From Emydura subglobosa (Eukaryota > Chordata > Testudines > Chelidae): DNA of 64,000 bases. Positions 37,118 to 50,430 of this stretch are shown here, one piece after another. Made by a program: the position numbers and the translations under genes. The stretch is taken from the NCBI GenBank assembly GCA_007922225.1, contig ML679995.1, positions 8,374,689 to 8,438,688 on the forward strand. Direction: 5' to 3'. The notes beneath the pieces are model-generated. The model saw only the letters and a program-made list of their open reading frames with translations. It had not been told where the DNA came from and ran no database searches. How positions within the stretch are numbered: position 1 is the stretch's first letter; the number at the start of each line of letters is the position of its first letter.

Positions 37118-37310
37118 GCAAGTGGTGGATTCTCAATCTCTTGAGGTCCTCAAATCAAACCTGGATCCCTTTCTGAAAGGGATGCTTTAGTCAAACATGT
37201 ATTAGGCTCAATATTGGGATAAATGGGTGACATGTAATGGTCTGTAATATACAGGAGGTCAGACTAGATGATTTAATGGTCCCTTCTGACATAAAAATCT
37301 ACTAAGCCAT
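37118..37310 (+). mobile_element. CR1-type 3' end fragment
   Basis: The segment has 'ggtggattctcaatctcttg' and later 'ggaggtcagactagatgatt' with 'taatggtcccttctgac'. This is the conserved 3' terminus of an older CR1 family and also of the SINEs that borrow it. No SINE head is visible upstream. Confidence 0.7.
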
Positions 37311-39627
37311 TTTTTGGGGAAGACCGATTTGTCTTGTGGCGACAGCACAGGACTGGAAGTCAAATTTGTGGCAGTGGGAAATATTCAATTCTTGCACAAA
37401 GAACAAATGTAACAGATGGAGTGGGCAAGAACTATGCACTGGATTTATGTTGTTTTCTCTGTATTTCCTACATTGTTCCTATTTCTAATAGAGCAAAACA
37501 AATTTAAATGTAAACTACTACACATCAGTTTGTATTAGATTATATAAAATTAGCTTTCCACAAACATAAAGAAAGGGGCCCCTGGTGGTAGTCCTTTCAT
37601 TGCTGTTGCTTGTGGGACAGTATTCAGACATTTTTTTTTCCCAAGTAAAATTAAAATATGTTTACTGCTATTTTCAGACACACACACTTGAGGCAGCTCA
37701 CTGTGCTAGTGGTATTGATCTGCAGGGCCAGACAAGCAACCAAAGTTCAGTACATTGAGAGCACATTGTACCTGTGCTCGTGCATTGGCTCTGGCTTTCT
37801 GTAAACTTGTATGTGTTGACTTTAACGTGCAAAGCCCTAAACAGTTCAGAACCTGGTCCCTGAGTGAGTGCCTCTCTCCCTGTGTGATGCTGCCCCAAAT
37901 GAGATCAATGGTGGTTTCTCAGCTGGAGGACATTTAATGCGTGCAAGAAAGAGCTGGTAACGTGTCACACTCCAGGACTGTAGTTTGGCTTTGGGACTAG
38001 CTTTCCCTTCTTGTCCCCCAGAGCTCAGATTTGTTAACCTCTTGAGCAAGCTGGAAAGCCAATCTTTTATCTCAGGCTTTTGGGGAGAGGTTGAAAGTTG
38101 TTTGGTGAATATTTATCTACAGTCAATCCTTTATATTGTTTTTCAGTATACGGCTAGCTCTCCTGTGCTGCCTTAGAGATTTTTTTAAAACAAATTTGGA
38201 GAAAATAAAGACTTTTTAGCCTACACCTTATCTAAGGCTAGCCGTGCCATGGAAGCAACATAGTTAGCTCTTTGGAGCACAGAGAGATGTGCGGGGTAAC
38301 GTATATGCAACTTCTCTGACTGGTTTTAAGAGTCAGTGCTGCCTAGCTTAAAGAGGGGTCCAGTCAAGCCAGAAAGAGTGCAATTTAGACCCTCAAATTG
38401 GTGGTAGGTAAGACTTGTTTCTTTAACAATAGAATTATAAATGATTCTCCCTGGTAATTATTTGTTTATTTCTCTCTTTAGCTAACTAAGAAAAAGGAAC
38501 CCTAGCAAATTAACTAATACTTTAAAGGCTTTGTGTATATATAAGCTTGATGAATCAAGACATAAACTGTTCAATGCTTATGGAACTAGCAGGATATATG
38601 AAATATATTGTCCCTTCCTTTTATAAAACACACTTCAAATCAGTTTATATGACACTGTTTACTTCCATCCACATTCACATCATTAGAACAACAGTAAAAT
38701 ATTCCCAATAGCAATAAATCAGACATCATTTTTATCTACGGTTCACCCAGAATTTCCACCTAAGTGTGGCTTTGGCCATGTTAAATATTGTATGAAAGCT
38801 TTCTCTGTTGAGCAAAGCAGAAAGATGCTTTGTTTGACGCTCTATCTACAATCTCTCCAGTTGCTGTGGAACATGTTGTTCGGTGCAGCAGTAATGGAAT
38901 ATGCAAAGAGCTTTGGCGCATATCAGTTAAAAGAAATATCTTTGTCTGGCATCGCAATGCTTCTTAGCCCTGTCCTGGGTCACTGACTCAGAGATGTTGA
39001 GAGGAGTGTCACCTACTAAATCTCCAATTTCATCTTCTGCAGCATTTTTTTCTGAATGTCTTCCAACCAATCACTGATCAGGTCTAACCCAATTGTGTTT
39101 GAGATCTGTTGAGATCACGTGGCTTTAGGATTATATTGCAATTTTCCTCTTCCTCTGTTTGGTAGCCAGCTGAGCTCACATTTGAGGTGAGCCTGCGATG
39201 TACAGAACAAAGATGTGAGATTTTTTTTTCCTGTCTATTCATTTCCCTCGTGCATTCAATTTAAATGGTGAGCAGCTTCTTATACTTGTCTCCATGCCTT
39301 CATCCATGCTATCCCTTGTTCACAGAAGGACCTTTCTCAGGGCCTGTCTCTTTCCCACATTCAAATTGTATATGAAGACTGTAAGAAACATACTGACATT
39401 GCCATACTTGAGAGTAACTGGAGTATTGCTTTCTTGTCCTAATCATATGTATTTCTTAAGATAACTGTTTATTTGTTGTTCTCTTTTGCCCTACTCGTCT
39501 GTTCTTGGAACCAGAATTGTGCCTCTACTGTATTTAGAAAATGGTATTTCTATGTATTTGATAGCACACACTGGGTGCTACCAAAATAATTTTTTTATTA
39601 ATTTTCTGAAGATAAAATTAAATAGTG

Positions 39628-39755
39628 GGAAGAGACTGTAAGCTCTTTGGGGCAGGGACTGTTGTTTTTGTTCTGTTTGTACAATGCCTGGCACAGTGGA
39701 GTTCTGGTTCATGGCTTGGGCTGCTAGATGCTACAATAATATAAATTATAATAAC
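39628..39755 (+). repeat. SINE 3' part
   Basis: It contains 'gactgtaagctctttggggc' then 'agggactgttg', 'gcctggcacagtggagttct' and 'gctagatgctacaataatat'. It is the best-preserved copy of the family also present at 1655-1880 and 57003-57235. Confidence 0.68.
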
Positions 39756-41334
39756 CTGAAGCTTTAAAAGACAGTAGCCTCATTTTATCTAACCTTTTAA
39801 TCTTTGTCCAAGCTTCTCATTCTAGAATATACAAATAGTAATAGTCAATATTTGTATGGAATTCTGTTTAATTTGATTCAATAGACAAGTTTAATTTTAA
39901 AACAAACTTTAAATAGCATGAAAAAGGAGGGCTTGGGTAATTTAAATTTCAAAAGTAAGGTTGTATATAAATTGCACAAGGTAAACTTGTTTGTTTTGAT
40001 GTCTTTGTAGTAGGCACTCTATTTGTGTATTTCAGATCCAAGTATTTGTGATTTCCCAAATCATGTAAAAACACACACATCTCTTCCCAGTATTACCTGT
40101 ATTTTGAGAAACTATGGGTTGCTTTGCAACTGAGAGATTTGAAGTAACACATTAGTATTAGTTTTGCTACAAGAGCCATAAATCGGTGTTCATTAATCTT
40201 GCTGCTGCTGCTACTGCAACTCAAGAAATAATGTATTTCTTCGTGTTCCTTCTCACCTAGTTTGTAGCTGTCATTTTTAATTGCAACACTGAAAACCTTT
40301 CATAGAAGGGTCTAGTGCTCAGCAGTATTTGATCCTATTGTTAATAGCAGTCTAATTTTAATCTCTAACTAGCAGAATTGGTATATTTGGACAGAAATGT
40401 GTGCCCATCTCCTCTCAAGGAAGGCAATAAATATTTAATAGTCATTATCAACATTTGGCTGATACAGCATCTTAACATCAGTAGCTTTAAGGCTCTTGAC
40501 GAGCACATTCTTCTACAAACAGATTAAAAAATGAGTAGAGTAAGTGCTTGATTACAAGGATTGCACAGAGCACAGTTTAGCGTTACCTTTGCTAAAGTAT
40601 AATAACAGCCTCACAATGATATGAATATGAAAAATGATCTGGAAAACTGTGCCTTGATTCAGGAAGGTATTTAAGCATTTGCACAACTTTAAGCACAACT
40701 AGTCTCATTGATGTCAACTGGCAACTACTCCCTTGTGTAAAGTATCTTTCTGAATAGGGATCCTAATGGGTTGCTAAAGGTTAAAACTGTATAATATCAA
40801 AAATAAGGGGCTTATAATTTAGGGTTTTCATTAGGCAAGCAATAAACAGATAAATGACCAATTGTAGGGATGTTCTATTACAGAGCAATGAGCAATCAAC
40901 TCTTGATTGTCGTCAGTGTGTGTATGATGTGCTTGGGTAATAATACCTAGAGATGAAGTAAAAACTGTTTTTGCTTCTGATTCTCTTGGCATTGCTTTGC
41001 CTTCATAAATGGAGCAACATTGATTGAAAGACAGATCACATTAGGCTAAAAACATATATTTTGCTCATCTGGTTTTTGGGTTTTTTCTTGTTTTGACTTA
41101 GCAGTTTTGTTCATGTTTCTGAGATCTATCGCATTTTGCACCCAGAATTCAGTTGTGGGTGCACTTTGGAAAATTGTGCGTATAGAGAAAAAAGTGATAA
41201 TATTCTTTCTATTCCATCACAGGAAATATTAAACAGCAAATATTAAAGTTAATATCTAATTAATATTTTGACTGTGTAACTTGCACTCAGAAATATTAAA
41301 AGAACTGGTCACAGATCTCTCTGAACTTTTGATA

Positions 41335-42695
41335 CTCATGTTTAACAAATTTTAGAACTTCTCCAGTGTTCCAGAAAATGGAAAACAGAAAATGTGCCAA
41401 TATTTAAAAAGATGACCAGGGTACCTATAGCTGCTTAGTACTAAATCAGACCTGAATAAATTCATGGAAAGGCTGATAGGGGATACAGTCAGTAAAGACC
41501 TAAAGGACGCAAATCAACATGATTTTAAGGAAAATTGGTCTTGTTAGACTTGACATTGATTTTTTGATGAGATTAGAATTGTGTTTGATAAAAATAGCCA
41601 AGTTGACATAATATACTTTGCCTTTTGTAAGGCATTGACTTAGTCTTGCATGGCATTCTGATTGAAAAAGTAATGCTAAACTAAATCAATGTAGGCCATA
41701 TGAAATGGATTGAAAACTGGTTGACTGATAGATATAAAAAGAAACTATAAATGGAAGATCTTCCTATGGGGTATGTCTAGTGTATTACCACAGAGAATTG
41801 TTAGGTCATTACTGTTCAATATTGTTATCAGTGATCTGAAAGAAAATATAAAATCATTGCAGGTAAAGCCTGCAGAAGAGACAAACTGGCAGTGGTAAAT
41901 AACAATGGGCTCAGATCAGTTATACAGATGACTGTATCACTTGGTACAGTGTGCTCATTTGAACAGCATGTGTTTTAATAAAGCCAAATGCAAGGTCCTA
42001 CATCTAATAACAAAGAATGAAGGTCACAGTTACAAACTGAAAGACAATATCCTGCAGTGCAGTGATTCTGAAAAGGACTTTGGGGATAATGGTGGCTAAT
42101 CAACATTAAGCTCCCAGTATGATGCTATAACTAAGTGGGAAAACATGATTGTGTGATGTATAAGCAGAGAAATATAAAGTAGGATTCTTCAAAAAGGATG
42201 TTGAGAAATAGGAAAAGGTTCAGAAAAAAGCTACAAAAAATATTCAACTTTCGCAAACAAAAGTGTATTGAGAGACTTAAGAAGCTCAATATATTTAGCT
42301 TATCCAAGGGAAGGCTAGGAGATAAGTTTGATCACAATCTATAAGTACCTATAAAGGAAAGAGATTTCTGATAATGAACATCTCTTTAATCCAGCAGAAA
42401 AAGGTGTGATGAAATCTAGTGGCTGGGAGTTGAATCTGTATAAATTCAGACTAGAAATAAGGCATAGCTTTTGAATAATGAGGGTAATTAATCACTGAAA
42501 CAATTTACCTAGGGACATGGAGGTTTCCCAGTATCTTGAAGTCTTCAGGTGAAACCTGGTGCCTTTCTAAAATATATACTTATAGCTCAAAAAGTGATGT
42601 TCTTGTACAGAAATTCCAGGCATTCTATGACCTGTGTGCAGGAGATCAGACCTGTGATTATAATGGTCTATTCTTCTCCTAAATCTATTAGTTAG
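41335..42695 (+). mobile_element. Old CR1 LINE, RT domain to 3' end
   Basis: Broken frames give NVPIFKK-like text near 41395, then HMKWIENWLTDRYKKKL-type RT motifs (about 41696-41745) and LFNI.I.DL (about 41813-41840). Further 3' are non-coding blocks 'ggagataagtttgatcacaa' and 'aaattcagactagaaataag', ending with 'caggagatcagacctgtgat' near 42640. Heavy divergence, with many stops and indels, makes it older than the CR1 copies at 10.5-12.3 kb and 35 kb. It is an inactive copy. Confidence 0.8.
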
Positions 42696-44206
42696 ATGCA
42701 CAAGTGCTCATATTTGTTACCCAACATTCTTTAGGAGCACAAAGAGGTAAATTTGCACCAATAAAAAGACTGAACCTCAACCCTTTCAAAATATACTCCT
42801 TAAGTATACATTAGTCAAATTGTTACAGAGGCTAGTCACCCTGTGGCAATGGTATTGGGAATTCCAAACATTGGAGCTGGGAGTGGTAGTGGTTAGAGAA
42901 GACTGTGTATTCAACTCCTTGGTTTTAGTCTCAGGTGTACTGACTCGCATGATCTTCGATAAGTTACCTGAGGTAATTTTAGGCCCCCTGTTGAAGCGGG
43001 ATGATTTTTCTGTAGTGCTGAGCACTCATAAAAAACATTGGCCAGGTATTCAGGTGCCTGACTTTGGGGACTCCATTTGAAGGGGTTCACTCTTCACATC
43101 TGTGAAATGGTTATTGTTTGCTAATGTAGCTAAGCTGTTGCCAGCTCAATTTAAAAAAAAAAAAAGGTTTTATTATAGGGGAGAAGTGTCCATGCTTGAA
43201 AGATACTTCCGTGATTTTTGCCATCTTGACAAGGGCTGAACTATTCTTAAGGAGTTAGACTCTGAATTTATAAAAAGCCATTATTTCACCTTTATGAAAT
43301 GTACATCAGTCAAGATTTTGCCTGAGGTTGGGACAAAGAAAGCTAGACTCTTTGCTGCTTTATCCTTAATTATAATGCTCTCAACATTTAGTTTGTGTAC
43401 AATTTGTAAGTACTGTGCAAACCATTTTGGTACAGTATTTAAAATATGCTGCTGTCAAAACAATAAACGATGTAAGAGTAGCAGTGTCTCCAACCAACTG
43501 TTCACATATGAAGGATGTAATCTGAGTTAATCAAATTCTCACCTACCATATGGATCAGTTTTGACAGGATTGATGTGCACATTCTTCCTTTGACTCCATA
43601 TTATTTACTTAATTGTCTTAAAATTTCAAAAAGACAACTTATTCTAAATTTAACTTTAGGCAAAAGGAACCTCACAGGCTTTCAACTCTTAGGACCATCC
43701 AAAATATTTCAGCTATGTTTTCACAATAAAGCAAAGAGCTTTTTTCTCGCCCATATGTAGAGATCAAACTTGATGTGTCTCATAACAATGAATGCTAAGC
43801 TTACTTACAGACACTGTTTTATTTAGGTACTTGTAGTGGCACCCATTGCTCTAGCTTAGCTCCTAGTTGGCTGCCTGGTTTGAAACTTTGTGTCAGTAGA
43901 TTGCCCACTTCCCCAAAATCAGATTTCTAAAACAAATATTCTGTTTGCTTTCAGTTATTGGTAGAAATGACTTTTGCTTTAGAATTAGACTATGATTCAG
44001 TAATAGGATTTTTCTCTCTATTCTAAATATGTCTAGAGTTTCAATGTTCTCCTCCTTTCCACTCCCCTGAAGAAATGCATACAGAATGATAGGATTGAAT
44101 TCTTCTGCCCATAGATACTTGTGTGCAGCTCAGCTGTTCTGTCCAGTGTGAGCAGGATGTGCTTTTTGAATGATGAAATTTTCCCTGTTGTATAGAAATA
44201 TAGTAA

Positions 44207-44512
<306 letters not shown>

Positions 44513-45842
44513 TAGTTATGGAGTTTTGAAGTGGTTAAATGTTGTTAGCTTCAGAACAGCCTCCCAAATGATCAATGACAAAGCAGCCTCTGTAATATTG
44601 CATGGTCAATGGCACAAGCAGGAGAAAGGAAACTTTTAAGGGCCTGCCATCTCAGATTTTAGCAAGTGAAGGATTTCCCAGTTTGAAGTGTATTTATTAG
44701 TAATTTTCTACCTACGTATTAAAGATTTGGGATCTTAAACAGCTTTAAGATTCACAGTTCACGAAATATTATGAGCTAGATAGTCCTCTGCATTGTTTAT
44801 ATGGTATGAAAATTAAATCCATAAAAATAAAGTTCAGAAAGAGCAATCTTTTCTCAGTTGTTCCTCTGTTAAATAAACTGTGTGGTTACATTTCTCTTCT
44901 GATCAGCACCCACTTCTACTTTGTGGGTCTTCCCCATGCAGACTTCAGAAGCAGTAGACAGCTGGTCACAGCAAGGGACAGCCTTCTTAAAGACATGTCC
45001 ACAAAAAACAGGAGCAACTGTGCTGGAAAGTGCTATTCAGTCTTGCAAGTAGTCTGTTTTGGCAGACTCTGCGTAGGTGAGCTCTTAAGGATAAAGTCTA
45101 CCTGTTGGACAGAGCTCTGTGCCATCTCTGAATCCTGTAAGTGGAGGAGCTGCCACTCCTGAGCATGTTATCTCCAAGAAGAGAAATTTTAGCAAGTAAA
45201 AATGAAGTTCTCATTTTCCTACTCTTCCTTCAGTTCCAACACAATTACTGACTGTTGTTGATGGGTGACTTTAAGTGTTGGCTTCTAAACAGTGTATTCC
45301 AACTAATTATCTTTATAAAGCTCTGAAGTCTCCATGGGGAAATAGTCTCCCTCTCCACTATCATTTTTAATATCAGAATGCACACTTCATTATGGGAAGA
45401 ATGAAGTTTTAGCCACATAAAGTGTATGTGCTAATGCTATTGTAGTCCATTGTGGCGTGATGATATCTTTATAATGTTGTGCAATAAAATGATACTCACA
45501 AAAGCATTTTTGTTCATCTTTGAGGTCATAAGGTTTTTCTGACTTGTCTAGCTCACATTTATCAGGGATTTGTTTAAGATATTACGCTGTTTGCCTTAAG
45601 TATCAGTCTCACAAGGAGAAATGCAATTCAGAGAAGAATCAAGAAACTTTGTTCTCAAAAAACCCAGTCAGGCTTTAGAGAAATTTGTTTTCCAAAAGAC
45701 TGATCAAAATCAAACCCAAACTCTAATTTTCATTGAAGGAGGACTGTTTCTGTGGCTATCCTTTGGGCAAAAGATCTTTCACTTAATTCTCAAGTCTGAT
45801 GCAGACTTGTATCTTTCATTTTCAAGACGTTTGTTACCCTAC

Positions 45843-46030
45843 AGCAGGGCTAGTCAATTATTTTTTGTGACGGTCCAAATTTTGTGCTCAAGATATAGTC
45901 AAGTCCAGACTCTAGAGAAAGTAATTTTAAAAATAGGAACAATCACGATAATAAGTAAATACATTTCCAGGTCCGTTCAAAAGCACCTGGTGGTCCAGAT
46001 TTGGCCTGCAGTCTGCCTATTGACTAATCC
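45843..46030. mobile_element. hAT MITE (188 bp) with 8 bp target duplication
   Basis: It is flanked by the exact duplication TACCCTAC at 45835-45842 and 46031-46038. The left end 'agcagggctagtcaatta' and the reverse complement of the right end 'ggattagtcaata' share the subterminal TAGTCAAT, so the inverted repeat is imperfect at the outermost bases. The interior 'ggtccaaattttgtgctcaa' and 'ggtggtccagatttggcctg' are typical of non-coding hAT derivatives. Confidence 0.82.
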
Positions 46031-46812
46031 TACCCTACATACTAAGAAATATAAGCTTAACTTAATAAATGTGTTTTTCAGTAATGACTATTTTTATATG
46101 TGAACAGAAGGAAAATGCAGAGAGAGAGAGAAATCTTTCATATTTATAGTCGGTCACTCCAGGTTACTGTGATTACTACGTGTAGGGCAGTGATTGATTC
46201 CTTGTAAGAACTGAGTTCAGGATCTAAGAGTACAAGTATCAAGAAGCTATCCTCTGAAGGTAAAAAATTGCACAAGTGTTTTTTTCTTTGGTGTGACTAA
46301 GACACTGATTTTGATTCTGAATGGACCCACATAGGTGTAAAGAGAAAAAATGATGCCGGTCCTTTTCTAGACATGTCTGCGGTAGAAATTCATTTGTCTT
46401 AAATGGCTGTCAGAATTTCCCAGCTAGCTGCTAATGCATTTTCCAAGCAGCACTAATAAATCAGAGTTTACGGATTTGATCTTGGTCATCCATTTTTTTA
46501 AAATTAGACTTGTTCATTCATAACCATTCTCTTCATTTGCCCATGGTTTTTAAATTGAAGACATGTTTGATGATAAAGCATTGAAAAGCTGTCTTAAAAT
46601 TCATTTAAAATTGTGTGTGGAGCAGGTACTGTGGCTTAGCAGCGCACACCCAGTTTTCATATTAATTGTAGGGCTGTACCCATAAGAACCTCTGATTTAG
46701 GAAGCTAAGGGTTTCTAATAGGATGGGAAGCATATAGACTGCTGTTTTGTCCTTCATTCTGTTACTGTGCCTACATTGCAGCATATAGTGGAACTGATCT
46801 GGTAGGTAAAAG

Positions 46813-47054
46813 GCTTATAATTTGGCCAAATTTGAGCAAATTTTTACAGGCATGGCAAAAGCTGAAGGCTACCTCTGCCAAATTTCAAGTCCCACTTTCA
46901 TCACTTAGGGCACTCTATAGCTCTTCAAAAACAAGGTGGCCAACATTTTTTAACGTGTGCATAGCAATGTAAATTTCCCTAACCTATTTTTTGGAAATGG
47001 CTGAACTGTTTTGGCTAAATTTTTCAGCCCAAACAGTTTGGCAAAATTATAAGC
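46813..47054. mobile_element. Inverted-repeat element (242 bp), unclassified DNA transposon-like
   Basis: The left terminus GCTTATAATTTGGCCAAA (46813-46830) and the reverse complement of the right terminus, GCTTATAATTTTGCCAAA (47037-47054), match at 17 of 18 positions. Weaker inverted similarity continues inward. No clear target duplication was found. No coding capacity is present. Confidence 0.65.
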
Positions 47055-47095
47055 AGATCACAATGGTCCCTTCTGGCCTTGGAATCTATGAAACT
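47055..47095 (+). mobile_element. CR1 3' tail fragment
   Basis: The phrase 'gatcacaatggtcccttctg' followed by 'gccttggaatctatgaa' is a canonical CR1 3' terminus. It begins directly at the end of the inverted-repeat element. Confidence 0.72.
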
Positions 47096-49378
47096 GAACT
47101 GAAGACTAAGTCTTACAGTGGGAAGTATCAGGCAACCTTAATAGGCAGTGCTACCAGCCCCATTTATAATTCTGAGTTCCATATTTCTCCTGGATTCAAT
47201 ATCTAGATTTTTCCCACGATAAGTGATGTTAGCCTTCGCATATAACCAGATTTAGTGGTGAGTAGGCATTGGAGTACGCTGTTTTTTAGTGATTTGTAAT
47301 ACACAGGGAGTTCTAAATGAAGGACAAAATTCCTGCCACAGTTGCCTATGAGCACAGGTGCTGTGCATCTGCACTTCTCATTGATTGGGCTCAGCACCTC
47401 TGAAAAATAGGCACATACACCAGAAGGGCATGAGTGGGTAGAAAACAATCTAAAACAATGAGGATGTGTCTCATTAACAGACATGGGGTGTATGGTCATT
47501 GACACAGGAATTTTCCATGGAACAGATGCATTTTTAGGAACATTTTTGTAGAAAGGAGAGGAATTACAATATGCTAATTAGGATGTTTTTCCAGGCGCTG
47601 GGCCTCATGTTGGTCTATAGTTACTCATGCCATGAGGGAGAGCATGCAAAAAGGTGCGTAGCCATGAGAGGGCAGAAGAGACAAAAAGAGCAGGTGGACT
47701 GGGTGTGAGACCCCCAGTGTGAGACTTTTTTTAGAAAAAATTATGAATGCAAATATTGTTCAAGGGAAATAAATGTAAGAACCTCACCTCTTTAAGTTGT
47801 GTGTTGTTACAGTGGAGTTAGAGCGTTCTTAGCAATGTTTAATGTTTGTTAATCAAAGAGCGTTCTAATTAACTTTTTCTTTGTGTAGCCTTCTTTTTCT
47901 AGAAGTTGCTGCACAAATTTGCTGTGTAAAGTAGTAGACAAAGGAACAATTAATACTCAATTGAATTTACAATTAACCAGTCATCTTGTGCAGTGGACAA
48001 TTGAAATTTTCAGTTTGTGCATATGTAATAATATTGTTTTGATGAATCACAGAGTATTATAAATAGCAATTAAAAATACTGTCTAAAATTAGGCACTTGT
48101 TTAAATCGCAGATTTTTGGCATAAAGCCATGTAATTTTTTGTTTGAAATGCCTTTCAGTGCGTTGTCTGTTTATAGTTGTTTATCTATCCATCTATATTT
48201 ATTTTTCTTATCACTTCCAAAATGGACTTGCACACAGCAATCTGTGCTGTTTGTTGCACCTGTTAATATAAGAGCTATTAATAAGGTTGGTTATTGTAGT
48301 AACAATTACATGTCAGTGCCCTTATGCACCACTTTTTGTGTTTATGTAAAGCTCATGTTGTATAAAGAAGAGAACTGATTATTTTGGCATCAGTTTTGTT
48401 ACTGAGAAGCAGTGATTTTTTTCCCTATTTTTAAATAAATGACAGTGTATTAGAGACATGATTCAAAGAAGTTTTTGTTGAAAAACGTATCTATTTGAAT
48501 GCCTGAGATCCTGTGTAATTTTTTATCATCTCCATTTTCAATATCTCGATCTTTTCTTCTTGAAAGTCCCTCAAATGCAGATTCCCGTTTAAAAAAAAAA
48601 ATTCTACTTTAAGAAAATATTATATTTGTGTGGTGACTGCTGAAGAGAAGATGATGTACATATTAATTTCAATTCACATTTATAAAGACTGAGTATCCTC
48701 TGGAGATGGTTATTTTCATTTTAGCAGCAGTACTAAAGTCTATATAGAGAGAAAATAGTAGAAATCAGATTTGACCATTTCCAGTTGTGGAAGTTACTAA
48801 ATTACTTAGCTCTTATTGTCTTTATAAATTACAAATTCGGACTCTATTACATCTCAGGATTGTTATTTTAAGCACCGTTGTAAACATGAACATTTCAAAC
48901 TCGTTAGTACAGTTTTACAATTTTTTCTAGCAAAACAGTTCAATGATTTTGAATAAGCTGAATTTAAATCATATTTAGGTAACTTGCTTTTGGGTTTCTC
49001 AGGCACTGTGGGCTTAATTAGCAGCCTTGGCAGCATCCCATGTTGGATCTCAAAGCTCTGGTAGATGGCGCTCCTTTCTCATTTGCTGCAAAGTTCCAAT
49101 TTGGTTTCCCATATTGGAAAAGGAAATCTTGTAAACCAAACAAAATGCATCAGACACCAGGGAGAATGTTTGTGCTGGATGAAAACTATTTGTCAAGTGG
49201 AAAAGCTAACATAAACAGAGTGTATTTCACAGATATTTGTTCTATTAAAGGTCATGAAGTTCACCTGCCTTTAAGTGTTTTATGGACTTATGAAATCTAC
49301 AGCCCAGAGTACAATTACACCTAACTGATTTTCTGAGTATCCAAGCTGAATAAATATCCTACTATGTTTCTTTTCTAG

Positions 49379-49393
49379 TATTGGAGAAAATAA
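49379..49393 (+). CDS. PIK3C3: PIK3C3 last coding exon: YWRK and stop (residues 884-887)
   Basis: Only four codons and the TAA stop are encoded here, TAT TGG AGA AAA TAA, completing the VPS34 C-terminus FAQYWRK across the splice. The acceptor is 'gtttcttttctag'. These residues end the terminal amphipathic helix known to be needed for full lipid kinase activity on membranes. The stop codon lies inside an AATAAA hexamer (49389-49394). The micro-coding exon would be missed by ORF-based gene finding. Confidence 0.96.
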   Translation, partial: YWRK

Positions 49394-50080
49394 ACATCAT
49401 CTACTTTGGGCGGAAAAGGAAGTATCAATGAGTGTTCAACAAGGAAATTTTCTTGAGTCATCCATGGACTTTTCAGGACCACACATGAAGGCGAGAACTG
49501 AACATCTGACAGCACAAATTGCTTGGAGGGCAGGGGCTAGGTCTCTGAGTTATCATTATTACACGGTTTAAAATGACAATTATTTAGAAAACATGTATTT
49601 ATTTCCCACTTTCGGCCGAGATGTTACTGAATATATTTCTTATAAAATATTTAAGCCATGTAGGTAAAATAAGCAACTTCCAAAGCCAAAGATGACTGGA
49701 AGAAGCTGCAGAAGAGAGATCCAGCACCTGATAGTGAATTTAGTTTTGTGTCTCGGTTACTATATTTTGGGACCTAGAAACTGAAGTCCATTGCTGCACT
49801 TAACTTGGACATTGATACATGCACTGTGCAGCCTATAGAGGTATAGACTGTGATTTCTCATTAGCCTAAAAAACAGGATCGTTGAACTCCTTTCCCGGCC
49901 CCCAACAGTTTTCACCTGGAGTTGAAGTTTTTAATGGATTCATATGACCGTTTCCCACTTCGGGAAGTGTTCTCATTTGGAAAGGACAATCATTCTTTCT
50001 TGCTTACAAAAAAAAAAAAAGATATTTTTAAGGATGGATAAGTTAGCCAAATACAGGCACGTAATTAGAAGTAATCGCTG

Positions 50081-50190
50081 TGGGTACGTCTACGCAGCTC
50101 ACGGCAGCAAGCTTTCCAGCCTGGGTCGATAGACTCATACTAATATGACTTCTGCTAGCGCTCTGAAAATAGCTGTATAGACATCCTTTT
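50081..50190. mobile_element. Small MITE (about 110 bp)
   Basis: The left end 'gggtacgtctacgcagct' pairs with the right end 'agctgtatagacatcc' as an imperfect inverted repeat. A third related block, 'atctacacagctaatttta' (50277-50295), lies nearby in the left-end orientation and suggests a second truncated copy. The GTCTAC..CAGCT terminus recurs in the elements at 51752-52323. Confidence 0.55.
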
Positions 50191-50424
50191 GAAGTTGGAA
50201 CTTTGGCTTGAGCTCAAACTCTGCAGCCTAGGGAGTGGGGTGGGCTTCATATCCCAAGTTGCAATTTCGAAGCGCTATCTACACAGCTAATTTTAGAGTT
50301 AGCCTGAATCTGTCAACCTAACAGACTAGCCAGCCAGAAGGCACAGTATAGGTTTATAGTAACGTTTCACTTTAACTGTGAACATCAATGTACAGTGACC
50401 AGATATAATATTTCCCTTGACTCT

Positions 50425-50430
50425 AATAAA
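50425..50430 (+). terminator. PIK3C3: Candidate PIK3C3 poly(A) signal AATAAA
   Basis: It is a canonical hexamer about 1 kb after the stop, with a downstream TTTTGAGTTGTCTC-type U/GU-rich element. I saw no other AATAAA between 49395 and 50424. Confidence 0.45.

Noticed and set aside
45621..46103. 160-codon open frame on the + strand
   Set aside because: The frame runs through the hAT MITE with its TIRs and duplication. No domain is seen and it is best explained as chance.
49040..49324. 94-codon open frame ending 55 bp before the last PIK3C3 exon
   Set aside because: It lies wholly in the intron, has no recognisable domain and no splice link. Length is compatible with chance in this composition, so it is not reported as a gene.
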